Assembly: GCA_038751365.1 (NCBI GenBank)
Contig: JBCDGH010000030.1
Span: 1-14,229 of the forward strand
DNA length: 14,229 nt
Reading direction: 5' to 3'
From: JBCDGH01 sp038751365
GTDB lineage: Bacteria > Patescibacteriota > JACMRA01
A program made the translations under genes and the position numbers. The notes under the pieces are model-generated. The model did not search any database, was not told the origin of the DNA, and worked only from the letters and a program-made list of their open reading frames with translations. Below are positions 6,950-14,128 of this stretch, in pieces (the first letter of the stretch is position 1; the number at the start of each line of letters is the position of its first letter).

Positions 6950-8383
6950 TTATAGTTTTGTCAACTCCCAAATCTCCAACTTTTCCTGAGAGAGAGTTTG
7001 TTTCACTTTATCTAGATGCACCCACCTTGCTTCATAATTTTCCCAATTAGTTTTAGGTCTGCTCGATCCAGTGTAAGACATTAGATTCAGATAGTTTTGA
7101 CTTCCTTTATAAAGACAACCTAAGGCTAAAAATCTTACTACAGATACTGCATAATCTTCATAGTTAGCAAAATAAGCTGGTCGCAAAATCCTTAGATCCC
7201 AATTATCCAAATTAGTTTCTTCTTTAGTTTCTCTAAGCCCTGCTAATTCTAGAGCCTCATCTTTATCTACACCTCCCTGTGGGAAACACCAGCCAACATC
7301 ACTAGGTAGCCAATTTTTTCTCCTCAGTAGTAGAAATTCTTGTTTATGACTTCCTTTCTCAATAATATTCACTATGGTTTTACGATATACTCCTTTAAAA
7401 TAAAACTGCTGTAAAGTAGTCCACCACCACAAGGTAAATACTGAATCCCAGATTCGCCTTCGACGATAAGGCTGCATTATAAATCTAAAAATCCACTCTA
7501 TACCTAAATCGTTAAATAGCGAAGGAGGTTTTTTTTGCTTAGCTCCTATATTAAGATGGTCTAAGGCAGCCCCCACTCCAGTAGCTAAAGTAAAAGATAT
7601 TTCATTATCACGCTGTAAATTATCAATAAAAAACTCTTGCTTACCACTACTGCCACCTAAACATACTAAAATTATGTCAGGTTTAGTTTTTTTAATATAC
7701 TCTTTTGCTTTTTTTAAATCTGGAAATGCAGCAAAAAGATTATCCGAATTTAAAACCACCCCGTCATTTTTTATTTCTCTCAGAAACGCAGGACTAAGTT
7801 GATCCCTCATCAAATCCGATTTACTGTCTTTAGTCCACAAGTCTAAACTTAACTTAGGATATTTTTCCAGCACTTGCCCTCTTACAGCTTTAGCATTGCT
7901 TGAGCCACCACCAATAATAAGTACAGACCACTTTTTTTTCTGAGCAATTGTAAAGAGGTTGTACACAAAATCACGCCCTAGTATTACCTCGTTTTGAGTA
8001 CTTTTACTCATATCAGTCTTACCAATCAGATTATAAGCGCCAGATGTAAAAGTAGAAATACACTCTACGAGAAAAACTACAAGGAAAAATATTACTCTAA
8101 CTAAAAATGGTAAGCCAGCTGCAAACTTCCAGTAGGCATTTACATTTGGAGATTCTTTAGAAATTCTAAATTGCGCCCAATGGAGACCTTGACCGTCAAC
8201 AGCTGAGAAATCAGCCCTATTTAATACACTTCTATAAAAAGGATTGCGATTAGCTCTAAGTAGAAACTCACTGTAAAGAAAAAAAAGGGTTTTTTTAGAG
8301 TTTTTTCGTACCTTTAATAACTTTTCCAGCAGTTCAGTTTTGGTTATTTGTGGGAGGTCAACGCCTAGTAATTTTGATGGCAT
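6950..8383 (-). CDS. WecG/TagA/CpsF (GT26) glycosyltransferase fused to an RppH-like NUDIX domain
   Basis: This 477-residue protein has two domains. Residues 1 to about 315 are a WecG/TagA/CpsF transferase: start 'LLGVDLPQITKTELLEKL', 'SAVDGQGLHW' (60-69), 'KPDIILVCLGGSSGKQEFFI' (234-253), 'TGVGAALDHL' (268-277) and 'LGIEWIFRFIMQPYRRRR' (293-310). Such enzymes add N-acetylmannosamine or a related sugar to lipid-linked intermediates. Residues about 335-477 are a NUDIX hydrolase with 'GWCFPQGG' and a full box G370-x5-E376-x7-R384-E-T-K-E388-E389-T-N-L; the usual final Gly is Asn391. The F-P-Q-G-G context is like RppH/Ap(n)A hydrolases. An uncommon hydrophobic stretch (91-113) interrupts the transferase domain and could anchor it. 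The GT4 gene follows. A Shine-Dalgarno precedes the ATG. The fusion suggests coupling of sugar transfer with nucleotide-diphosphate clean-up, an inference. Confidence 0.88.
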   Translation of the reverse strand: MPSKLLGVDLPQITKTELLEKLLKVRKNSKKTLFFLYSEFLLRANRNPFYRSVLNRADFSAVDGQGLHWAQFRISKESPNVNAYWKFAAGLPFLVRVIFFLVVFLVECISTFTSGAYNLIGKTDMSKSTQNEVILGRDFVYNLFTIAQKKKWSVLIIGGGSSNAKAVRGQVLEKYPKLSLDLWTKDSKSDLMRDQLSPAFLREIKNDGVVLNSDNLFAAFPDLKKAKEYIKKTKPDIILVCLGGSSGKQEFFIDNLQRDNEISFTLATGVGAALDHLNIGAKQKKPPSLFNDLGIEWIFRFIMQPYRRRRIWDSVFTLWWWTTLQQFYFKGVYRKTIVNIIEKGSHKQEFLLLRRKNWLPSDVGWCFPQGGVDKDEALELAGLRETKEETNLDNWDLRILRPAYFANYEDYAVSVVRFLALGCLYKGSQNYLNLMSYTGSSRPKTNWENYEARWVHLDKVKQTLSQEKLEIWELTKL

Positions 8384-8388
8384 ATCTA

Positions 8389-8393
8389 CCTCT
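8389..8393 (-). promoter_or_regulatory. Shine-Dalgarno site of the WecG-NUDIX gene
   Basis: AGAGG on the minus strand, 5 nt before the ATG at 8383. It is the only clear Shine-Dalgarno ahead of any gene in the window and supports this start. Confidence 0.6.
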
Positions 8394-8412
8394 TTATTAT
8401 GGGTTTATTTTT

Positions 8413-8418
8413 ATTATA
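8413..8418 (-). promoter_or_regulatory. Candidate -10 box for the WecG-NUDIX gene
   Basis: A perfect TATAAT on the minus strand in the 47-nt gap after the helicase gene. Transcription would start near 8406, leaving a leader of about 23 nt that contains the AGAGG site. The -35 region (within the end of the helicase gene) is not consensus. Confidence 0.35.
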
Positions 8419-8430
8419 GTCAAGTTCTGA

Positions 8431-9762
8431 CTATTGAGTTTTCCTACCATTTTTATGGCTTAAAGCAGCTTTAGTTTGTATGCTTTTCATAAAGCTAACC
8501 ACTCTCTGATCTACGATAAAATCAGAACGACTAAGCTTTCTTTTTAACCTAATACCTTTTAGAGTCCTTGATCTACTTAAAGCTACATAAGTCTGACCAT
8601 GTGAAAAAGCACCCCTTCCCAAATCAATCATTACTTGATCAAAAGTTTGTCCCTGAGATTTATGAATTGTAACTGCCCAAGCTAGCTTTACAGGATACTG
8701 CGTCATAGAACCTAAGACCTTCGATTCTACCCTATTTTCTTCCTCATTGTATACAAATTTAATATTCTCCCATTTTTCAGGCTCAACTTCATATTCTTTT
8801 CCAGAATCTAGTCTAACTACTATTGTCTGGTCATCTAGTTTGGTTACTATGCCAGTGGTCCCATTCACCCAGCGACCTTGAGAGTCATTACGAATAAACA
8901 TGATATGAGCTTGTTCTTTGAGTATCAGTAATTCTTCAGCCTGGCAATCTCTAGCACGAAAATCACCTTCTATTACAGCTTGGTACATTATCTCCGGAGC
9001 TTTTAAAAGTCCTAACTTATGAGTATTAATGCTATATGCTAATTGGTTGGTAGAGGTTAAGTTTATATAGTTTTCTTGACCCGTCTCAGAAGTGCTTACA
9101 AAGCGTGAGTTGATGACTCCAAGTAAGGCATCACTGATAAGACCTTGCTTAACTTGATTCAATATTCTCAAGAAGTCTTGATCGTTAATTTGTCTATAGT
9201 TTTTAGTTAATTCTATATGCCTTATATTTAAATTACTGAATGAAGGTGCACTAAAAAAATATGGAGAGCTATAAAGCTGGTTAAAAAAACTCGAATCCTC
9301 TCTCCTAACCACTGGAGGCAACTGAAATAAATCACCAACAAAAATCATTTGCACTCCTCCAAATGGTATATTTTTACCTCTGTTAATTCTCAAAAATCTA
9401 TCTATAGCATCCATTTGATCTGCTCTAACCATAGACACTTCGTCAATGATGATAGTTTGAATATTTTTAATTAGTTTCTTTTGTACAGGATTCTTAGTCA
9501 CCTGTACATCTTCAGGTAATATAAATCTCGGTGGTAATAAACAAAACTTATGAATAGTCTGACCCCTGGCATTAATAGCTGCTAAACCAGTAGGAGCTAA
9601 GACTACTACATCTTTAAAAGTGCTTGCTACATAATTCTTCAAAAGTGTAGACTTACCTGTACCTGCCTCACCAGTAAGAAATATATGATTATCAGAGTTA
9701 TCCATCAGATCTATTGCTTTACTAAATTCCTTATTTTGCTCATCAAGGTTGGTAGTACTCAT
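8431..9762 (-). CDS. Pif1/RecD-like superfamily 1B DNA helicase
   Basis: This 443-residue ATPase carries the SF1 motifs in order: Walker A G31-E-A-G-T-G-K37-S (motif I), 'APTGLAA' (56-62, Ia), I-I-I-D107-E108-V-S-M (II), G143-D-L-F-Q147-L-P-P (III), 'L-T-K-N-Y-R189-Q' (IV), 'T-I-H-K-S-Q-G-Q-T-F' (365-374, V) and 'Y-V-A-L-S-R-S-R' (392-399, VI). Relatives are 5'-3' DNA helicases acting in replication, recombination and G-quadruplex unwinding. Length is that of the minimal Pif1/RecD core with no nuclease partner nearby. The C-terminal tail (about 425-443) is basic. The start is uncertain: the ATG at 9762 gives a family-like beginning ('MSTTNLDEQNKEFSKAI'), while an in-frame ATG at 9801 adds 13 residues; neither has a Shine-Dalgarno. 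It diverges from the DedA-like gene. Confidence 0.92.
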   Translation of the reverse strand: MSTTNLDEQNKEFSKAIDLMDNSDNHIFLTGEAGTGKSTLLKNYVASTFKDVVVLAPTGLAAINARGQTIHKFCLLPPRFILPEDVQVTKNPVQKKLIKNIQTIIIDEVSMVRADQMDAIDRFLRINRGKNIPFGGVQMIFVGDLFQLPPVVRREDSSFFNQLYSSPYFFSAPSFSNLNIRHIELTKNYRQINDQDFLRILNQVKQGLISDALLGVINSRFVSTSETGQENYINLTSTNQLAYSINTHKLGLLKAPEIMYQAVIEGDFRARDCQAEELLILKEQAHIMFIRNDSQGRWVNGTTGIVTKLDDQTIVVRLDSGKEYEVEPEKWENIKFVYNEEENRVESKVLGSMTQYPVKLAWAVTIHKSQGQTFDQVMIDLGRGAFSHGQTYVALSRSRTLKGIRLKRKLSRSDFIVDQRVVSFMKSIQTKAALSHKNGRKTQ

Positions 9763-9815
9763 TACTATAGTACGACTGACATCTTTAAATACCGCAAGCA
9801 TCTATGTCATTTTGA

Positions 9816-9844
9816 TTTACAATAAGCCAATTTTGAATTTTAAT
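9816..9844 (+). promoter_or_regulatory. Candidate promoter of the DedA-like gene, predicting a leaderless mRNA
   Basis: TTTACA (9816-9821), a 17-nt spacer and TTTAAT (9839-9844) place the transcription start at about 9851, exactly at the GTG chosen as start codon. No Shine-Dalgarno precedes that GTG, so the transcript may be leaderless. Confidence 0.35.
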
Positions 9845-9850
9845 TCACTT

Positions 9851-10558
9851 GTGAAACCTAGGTTAAAAGCTAAACACAGCAAGCGAACTACAGACTATAT
9901 ACTTAGTTTTGTTAGTTTAATCGTTATTGGCTGCGTTCTCACAATTTTATACCGAACTAATAATTCAGTAAATATTCAAGAGTTTATTAAATCTGCAGGA
10001 CTCTGGGGACCGATTATCTACATGATTGCTCACGCTTTGGTTATCATTATCTCACCTACAGGCGGAGGTAGTCTACTTATTGTTTCTTCAGGTGCCTTGT
10101 TTGGATTTATTCCAGGGATTATTTACTCGTTTATTTCTGGCGTGGTAGGAGCCTCAATCAACTACTTCCTAGCCGGAGTATTTGGTCAAAAAATCATAGC
10201 CAAACTAGTAGAAACAAAAACAGATTCCTGGTTTTATAATGTAGGTAGTACTTTAAAAAACTTAAGTATTTGGTTACTAATTCCAGTTTTCTCGTCTGCG
10301 GCTTTTAACGTATTATGTTATGTTGCAGGTTTAACAAATATGCGTTATCAAAAATTTTTATCTATAGTGGTCATAAGTTCAATTGCTAATGTACCAGTCT
10401 ATGTAGCCATCGGATCTAGCTTAATCAACCCAAGTGGAATTGTAGCAAGGCTAGCTTTGCCAGTTCTGATTATATTAGCTATAATTATATTTTTGATCGA
10501 AGAGTTAGTTCGAAGAAAATCAGATACACTTAAGTCTCTAAAATCAACATTTAAGTAA
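9851..10558 (+). CDS. DedA/TVP38-TMEM64 (VTT domain) integral membrane protein
   Basis: This protein of 235 residues starts with a basic stretch (KPRLKAKHSKR) followed by hydrophobic segments at about 17-34, 53-69, 74-98, 100-112, 138-160, 170-190 and 198-217. The VTT core is recognisable: 'SPTGGGSLLIVSSGALFG' (68-85), a re-entrant-loop type motif, then 'GVVGASINYFLAGVFGQ' (97-113) and 'FNVLCYVAGLTNMRYQKFL' (152-170). Some DedA-family proteins are lipid scramblases/flippases, for example for undecaprenyl phosphate or phosphatidylethanolamine; which substrate applies here is unknown. GTG at 9851 is preferred because no in-frame ATG exists, the protein then begins with a positively charged inside segment, and a promoter ends just before it. 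A longer reading from TTG at 9749 would run through the start of the divergent helicase gene. It converges on the ole-like operon with a 29-nt gap. Confidence 0.85.
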   Translation: MKPRLKAKHSKRTTDYILSFVSLIVIGCVLTILYRTNNSVNIQEFIKSAGLWGPIIYMIAHALVIIISPTGGGSLLIVSSGALFGFIPGIIYSFISGVVGASINYFLAGVFGQKIIAKLVETKTDSWFYNVGSTLKNLSIWLLIPVFSSAAFNVLCYVAGLTNMRYQKFLSIVVISSIANVPVYVAIGSSLINPSGIVARLALPVLIILAIIIFLIEELVRRKSDTLKSLKSTFK

Positions 10559-10587
10559 TTAAGTAGATTTCTTATCAAATACAAAAT

Positions 10588-11598
10588 TTAGATTTTTAAA
10601 ATACTTACGCTCAAGCTGATACCTCCAGCCAATCCAATTAGTAAAATTCTATCTCCTGGCTTTATTTCTCCATTTTCAATAGATAAAGAGATACCTACTG
10701 GCAAGCTACTGGACGCTAAATTCCCGTACTCTTTAATTGTTATTTTAACTTTAGCAGCTGGAATTTGGGTTATTCCTATAAAATCCACTAAAAAACTTTC
10801 AGATACCTGATGTATGTAGATTTTTGCAAAATCCGAGTAGTCAAAATTTGATTCCTGCAAGCAGCTTTGTAAAAAATCTGAACCAAGATCATTAAAAGCT
10901 TCTTTTAGAGCTTCGCCACCTCCATGAAAATAAGAATATTCATCCCCTCTGGGATGTCTAGTACCTCCACCAGGCAATCTACCAGCACTCCAATATTTAC
11001 TTAAAGCTATAGATTTTTGAAATAAAAAGGAATTATGGTTTTCGTCTGAATCTTTTTGTAAAAGAAAAGCGCTACCAGAATCTCCAAAAGTATATCCAGC
11101 AAAGGAGTTTTTGAGATCATCTCGATCTTGTAATTTTTGCTTGAAACTAACACTTGGTTTCTCTCCAGTTACGACTAGAGCTTTAGTGTACCTTCCATTT
11201 TCGATAAACGTTTGAGCAACTTCTAGGCCATTAATAAAACTATTACAAGCATTTTTAATATCAAAGCAATGAGCTGAAGTACCAATTGCCTCTTGAATTA
11301 TATGACTAGTTGCAGGTTCAATTAAATCCTGAGTAGCAGAAGCAAAAATTAGTAAATCAACATCACTAATATCTACATCTTTTTTTGTTGTAAGTTTTTT
11401 TATTGCTTGAATAGCCATGGTTGAAGAAAACTCTTCATCGGCGGCTAAGGGTCTAGATTTGATACCTGTAATTTTTTGGATTAATCCACTTGTTATTCTA
11501 ATATGCGGGTTATTTTCTTTAATAATACTTTCTACTTCCAAACTATCTCTTTGTCGTTCTGGAAAATAGTGACTAATACCAATAATTTTAACTGCCAT
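10588..11598 (-). CDS. oleA: OleA-like acyl-acyl condensing enzyme (thiolase superfamily, KAS III fold)
   Basis: At 336 residues it has the full KAS III fold and the Cys-His-Asn triad: C118 in 'FDIKNACNSFINGLE', H263 in 'YIHQVS', N293 in 'YGNLASSSLP'. Three features point to OleA rather than FabH. The 'F-D-x-x-N-A-C-x-x-F-I-N-G' and 'A-L-V-V-x-G-E' strings follow Xanthomonas OleA. 'I-H-Q-V-S' replaces the FabH 'P-H-Q-A-N'. E94 in 'IEPAT' sits where OleA has its special glutamate, while FabH lacks an acid. OleA performs a head-to-head Claisen condensation of two acyl-CoAs to a 2-alkyl-3-oxoacid in the cytoplasm. The His-Asn spacing (30) equals that of Xanthomonas OleA as I recall it. It is the last gene of the operon and its ATG lies inside the end of the reductase gene (11-nt overlap ATGGCAGTTAA), suggesting coupled translation. 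Confidence 0.82.
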   Translation of the reverse strand: MAVKIIGISHYFPERQRDSLEVESIIKENNPHIRITSGLIQKITGIKSRPLAADEEFSSTMAIQAIKKLTTKKDVDISDVDLLIFASATQDLIEPATSHIIQEAIGTSAHCFDIKNACNSFINGLEVAQTFIENGRYTKALVVTGEKPSVSFKQKLQDRDDLKNSFAGYTFGDSGSAFLLQKDSDENHNSFLFQKSIALSKYWSAGRLPGGGTRHPRGDEYSYFHGGGEALKEAFNDLGSDFLQSCLQESNFDYSDFAKIYIHQVSESFLVDFIGITQIPAAKVKITIKEYGNLASSSLPVGISLSIENGEIKPGDRILLIGLAGGISLSVSILKI

Positions 11599-12541
11599 AA
11601 CATTCTTGAAATTTGTTTAAATAATTTTCTTTTGGATGGTAATTTAATTCTTGTTTAGCTTTAGTTATATCTAGTGTGTATTCGGAGCTAAGCTGCATAA
11701 CAACATATCTTGTAAGAATGGGCTCATTTAAAAAAGGAAGTAACTTATAGTTCACTTCTAATATATGAGCTAGTGACCAAGCAAAGTGCTTATTTATTTT
11801 TAGATATTTTTCAGGAAAGTTATTTACTACTTTAAATTTATCTAGGATATTTATTAGAGTATCATTTTTAGTATCTGCAATATTATATATCTGGTTTTTG
11901 ACACGATAATTTATAGCTAATTCTACCGCTAAAGCTAGATTCCCAACATAGGTTAGAGAGACTCGGTTTTTACCATCACCAATTAACAAAAACTTATTAA
12001 GCTTTGGCTTTCTAGCCCTGATTAACCTAGGAAAGATAGTCGTGTCATTTTTTCCATAAACAGCGTGGGGTCTGAAAATAATATAATTACTACAATTATT
12101 GACCACTTCTTGCTCTGCTTCCCATTTTGTTTCCTGATAAGAATTTAAATATTTTATTGGCTTTACAGTATTTTCCGTAATTAAATCTTTAGGTTTGAAA
12201 GGGTCGTAAATGCTTGCTGTACTAATGTGTATAAACTTTGCCTTAGGAAATGAATTTATTATATTTCTTGTACCTATAGTGTTTACTTTATGCATTTGAG
12301 TATATTGACCCCAATGAGTTACAGAACCAGCGCAATTAATAACAATATCAGGCTGTATGCGACTTTCAAATTTACCCTCAGAAATATCCCAGGAATAGTA
12401 ATGCTGCACTAAATCTTCTAAGACAAACTTCTCTCTTCTACCAAAAGCGTAAACTTTATAGCCTTTACCTACAAAATATCTGGTAAAATAATTACCTACA
12501 AAGCCTGTAGCCCCTATTATTGCAATGGATTTAGTACTCAT
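11588..12541 (-). CDS. oleD: OleD-like NAD(P)-dependent reductase (extended SDR / 3-beta-HSD family)
   Basis: This 317-residue protein has the SDR nucleotide-binding motif G10-A-T-G13-F-V-G16, 'NCAGSV' (69-74), the catalytic S107-T108 region and Y135-x-x-x-K139. It resembles OleD beyond general SDR features: 'HWGQYTQMHKVNTIGTRNI' (76-94) matches the OleD 'A-W-G-x-Y ... N-x-x-G-T-x-N-V', 'P-R-L-I' (171-174) and 'IGDGKNRVSLTYVGN' (187-201) match the OleD 'V-G-D-G-x-N-x-V-D-S-T-Y-I-D-N', and 'EPILTRYVVMQLSSEYTLD' (273-291) matches its C-terminal 'V-P-L-T-R-F-L-V-E-Q-L'. OleD reduces the beta-keto acid made by OleA to a beta-hydroxy acid; the cofactor is not decidable by eye. It overlaps both neighbours by 11 nt. 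No Shine-Dalgarno is seen, fitting translational coupling. An epimerase of sugar metabolism is the alternative, less likely given the neighbours. Confidence 0.8.
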   Translation of the reverse strand: MSTKSIAIIGATGFVGNYFTRYFVGKGYKVYAFGRREKFVLEDLVQHYYSWDISEGKFESRIQPDIVINCAGSVTHWGQYTQMHKVNTIGTRNIINSFPKAKFIHISTASIYDPFKPKDLITENTVKPIKYLNSYQETKWEAEQEVVNNCSNYIIFRPHAVYGKNDTTIFPRLIRARKPKLNKFLLIGDGKNRVSLTYVGNLALAVELAINYRVKNQIYNIADTKNDTLINILDKFKVVNNFPEKYLKINKHFAWSLAHILEVNYKLLPFLNEPILTRYVVMQLSSEYTLDITKAKQELNYHPKENYLNKFQECYGS

Positions 12542-14096
12542 TCGCTAAGACAATTTTTTTTAGTTGGTTTTTATCTACTTTTTGACTTCTGCCGAAGGTA
12601 GGTAAGCTTTTTATAATCAGAAATTTATCAGGATAAGCATACTTGTCAATTGAGTATTTTCCTGTTTTGAGTTGGTTTTGTACTGTTTCTAAAAAAGCAG
12701 AGTCTGATTGGGTATTAAGATTATTTCTCACAATAATCAAAATTACTTTTTCGTCTTGCTTATCATGGTCAAAAATTCCAAGCATACTACATTGCTCAAT
12801 ACCAGGTATTTGACTAATTGTAGTTTCAAAGAGTGTAGGATAAATATTAAAGTGACTTTTAATGATCATATCTTTTTTACGTGACATTAAAATTAGCCTA
12901 CCTATCTTATCAAGCTTACAAATATCACCAGTATTAACTTGGTTTAACCTTTTTTTTCCTAAATACCTATCACACATATTCGGACCTCTCACCAAAAGTT
13001 CTTCGTCATCCGCAAAATTTATATCTATACCATCAAAGGGTTTGCCAAGTAGATCACCCTTTCCATTATATGCTATTTTCTCTTTAGCCTGAACCAAAGA
13101 TATAGGTAAAATTTCTGTCATTCCATAGACTGACCAAATAATAGTCTGAGGTTCTACAATCTCTTGTAAATTGCTTAAAAATGATTTTAGGACTGGAGTC
13201 GAGCCAGTAATTATTGTAGATACTTGCTTTGGTAATTTCAATTTTTTTTGGTTGCAATATTTAATTAGACTTTGCAAGTTTTTAGGTATATCAAAAAGAT
13301 GAGTAATTTGAAATTTCATTAAGTTCTTATAATACTTCTTGGATTCAAAAGTTAAACTATCATTCAAAACTACTGAACTACCAGAAGCCAGTGCTGGTAA
13401 AATAATATAATATTGGTTAGTAAAAAATACATCCTGGTGACTACTCTGAAGACTATTTTTCACTAAACGCACCATTGAGTCAAAAGATTCGCTTGTATGA
13501 ACAACTCCCGAGGGAGCAGATGTAGTTCCAGAGGTAAAAGTAACTTGAATATCACCTGATAGCTCTTCCTCGATAAAATCATTTTTTTGACTATTATGAT
13601 TCAACAAATTTTTTAAGTGAAAGCCTGCTTTAACAGGTAGCCAGAAGCCAGTGCGAATAATTTTAATATTTTTAAATAGGCTTCCAGTTTCTGGTAATTC
13701 TATGTTTCTCTCCCTTAGAGCTTTTCTGATAAAACCAAACCTTTGAAGTCCCAATATCAAAGACTCACAAAAGACCCATTTTGGCTCAGATATATTAACT
13801 CTAGATTTAAAATTTTCTTCACCCATTGCTGGGTCAGCAGTAACTAGAACGCCTCCAGCTCTGACCACCCCTAGTAAAACAATTATAGCTTCAATACTTG
13901 GCTTAACTAAAAATAAGACTCTATCTTTTCTTTGAAAACCATTTTTAATCAAATTCACAGCTAAACTGTCTACCTTGTTGCTCAACTCACTCCAAGAAAT
14001 AGCTTTCCCCGAAGCGGTTTTTATAGCTAGCTTTTCTTTTTGAGAAATCGCTTGTTTGCATACCTGTCTCAAAAGATAATTAGTATATAAAATCAT
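12531..14096 (-). CDS. oleC: OleC-like AMP-dependent ligase (beta-lactone synthetase type)
   Basis: This 521-residue ANL-superfamily enzyme has the P-loop 'FTSGTTSAPSGVVHT' (187-201), the A5 motif 'S-V-Y324-G-M-T-E328-I-L-P', A7 T389-G-D391, R406...D409 at the hinge and a likely catalytic lysine K506 in 'FGRSQKVDK'. Several parts match OleC specifically: 'R-A-G-G-V-L-V-T-A-D-P-A-M-G' (79-92) against the OleC 'K-A-G-A-V-P-V-L-V-D-P-G', 'THLFDIPKNLQSL' (265-277) against 'T-Q-L-F-G-S-P-A-L-M', and 'Y-G-x-T-E-x-L-P-(V/I)'. OleC adenylates a beta-hydroxy acid and closes a beta-lactone. The usual 'T-G-x-P-K-G' of the P-loop is T-S-A-P-S-G here, losing Gly and Lys. It is the first complete gene of the operon and overlaps the reductase by 11 nt. 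A plain fatty-acyl-CoA or -AMP ligase is the alternative. Confidence 0.8.
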   Translation of the reverse strand: MILYTNYLLRQVCKQAISQKEKLAIKTASGKAISWSELSNKVDSLAVNLIKNGFQRKDRVLFLVKPSIEAIIVLLGVVRAGGVLVTADPAMGEENFKSRVNISEPKWVFCESLILGLQRFGFIRKALRERNIELPETGSLFKNIKIIRTGFWLPVKAGFHLKNLLNHNSQKNDFIEEELSGDIQVTFTSGTTSAPSGVVHTSESFDSMVRLVKNSLQSSHQDVFFTNQYYIILPALASGSSVVLNDSLTFESKKYYKNLMKFQITHLFDIPKNLQSLIKYCNQKKLKLPKQVSTIITGSTPVLKSFLSNLQEIVEPQTIIWSVYGMTEILPISLVQAKEKIAYNGKGDLLGKPFDGIDINFADDEELLVRGPNMCDRYLGKKRLNQVNTGDICKLDKIGRLILMSRKKDMIIKSHFNIYPTLFETTISQIPGIEQCSMLGIFDHDKQDEKVILIIVRNNLNTQSDSAFLETVQNQLKTGKYSIDKYAYPDKFLIIKSLPTFGRSQKVDKNQLKKIVLANEY

Positions 14097-14128
14097 TTTT
14101 TTGCGTTATTACATGTAGTAGCAAGTTA

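Noticed and set aside
6876..6971. N-terminal extension of the GT4 enzyme from TTG at 6971
   Set aside because: The extra 32 residues do not resemble the family and would overlap the upstream gene; the ATG at 6875 gives the canonical GT4 start.
10399..10584. Minus-strand open frame opposite the DedA gene end
   Set aside because: Antisense to a well-supported VTT protein; no domain or start signal.
10588..11598. Housekeeping FabH (KAS III of fatty-acid synthesis)
   Set aside because: The OleA-type glutamate E94, the I-H-Q-V-S and N-A-C-x-x-F-I-N-G strings, and operon partners matching OleC and OleD fit OleA better; no fatty-acid synthesis genes are nearby.
12862..13092. Plus-strand open frame inside the OleC-like gene
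   Set aside because: Antisense shadow; the minus-strand product carries the ANL motifs across this stretch.
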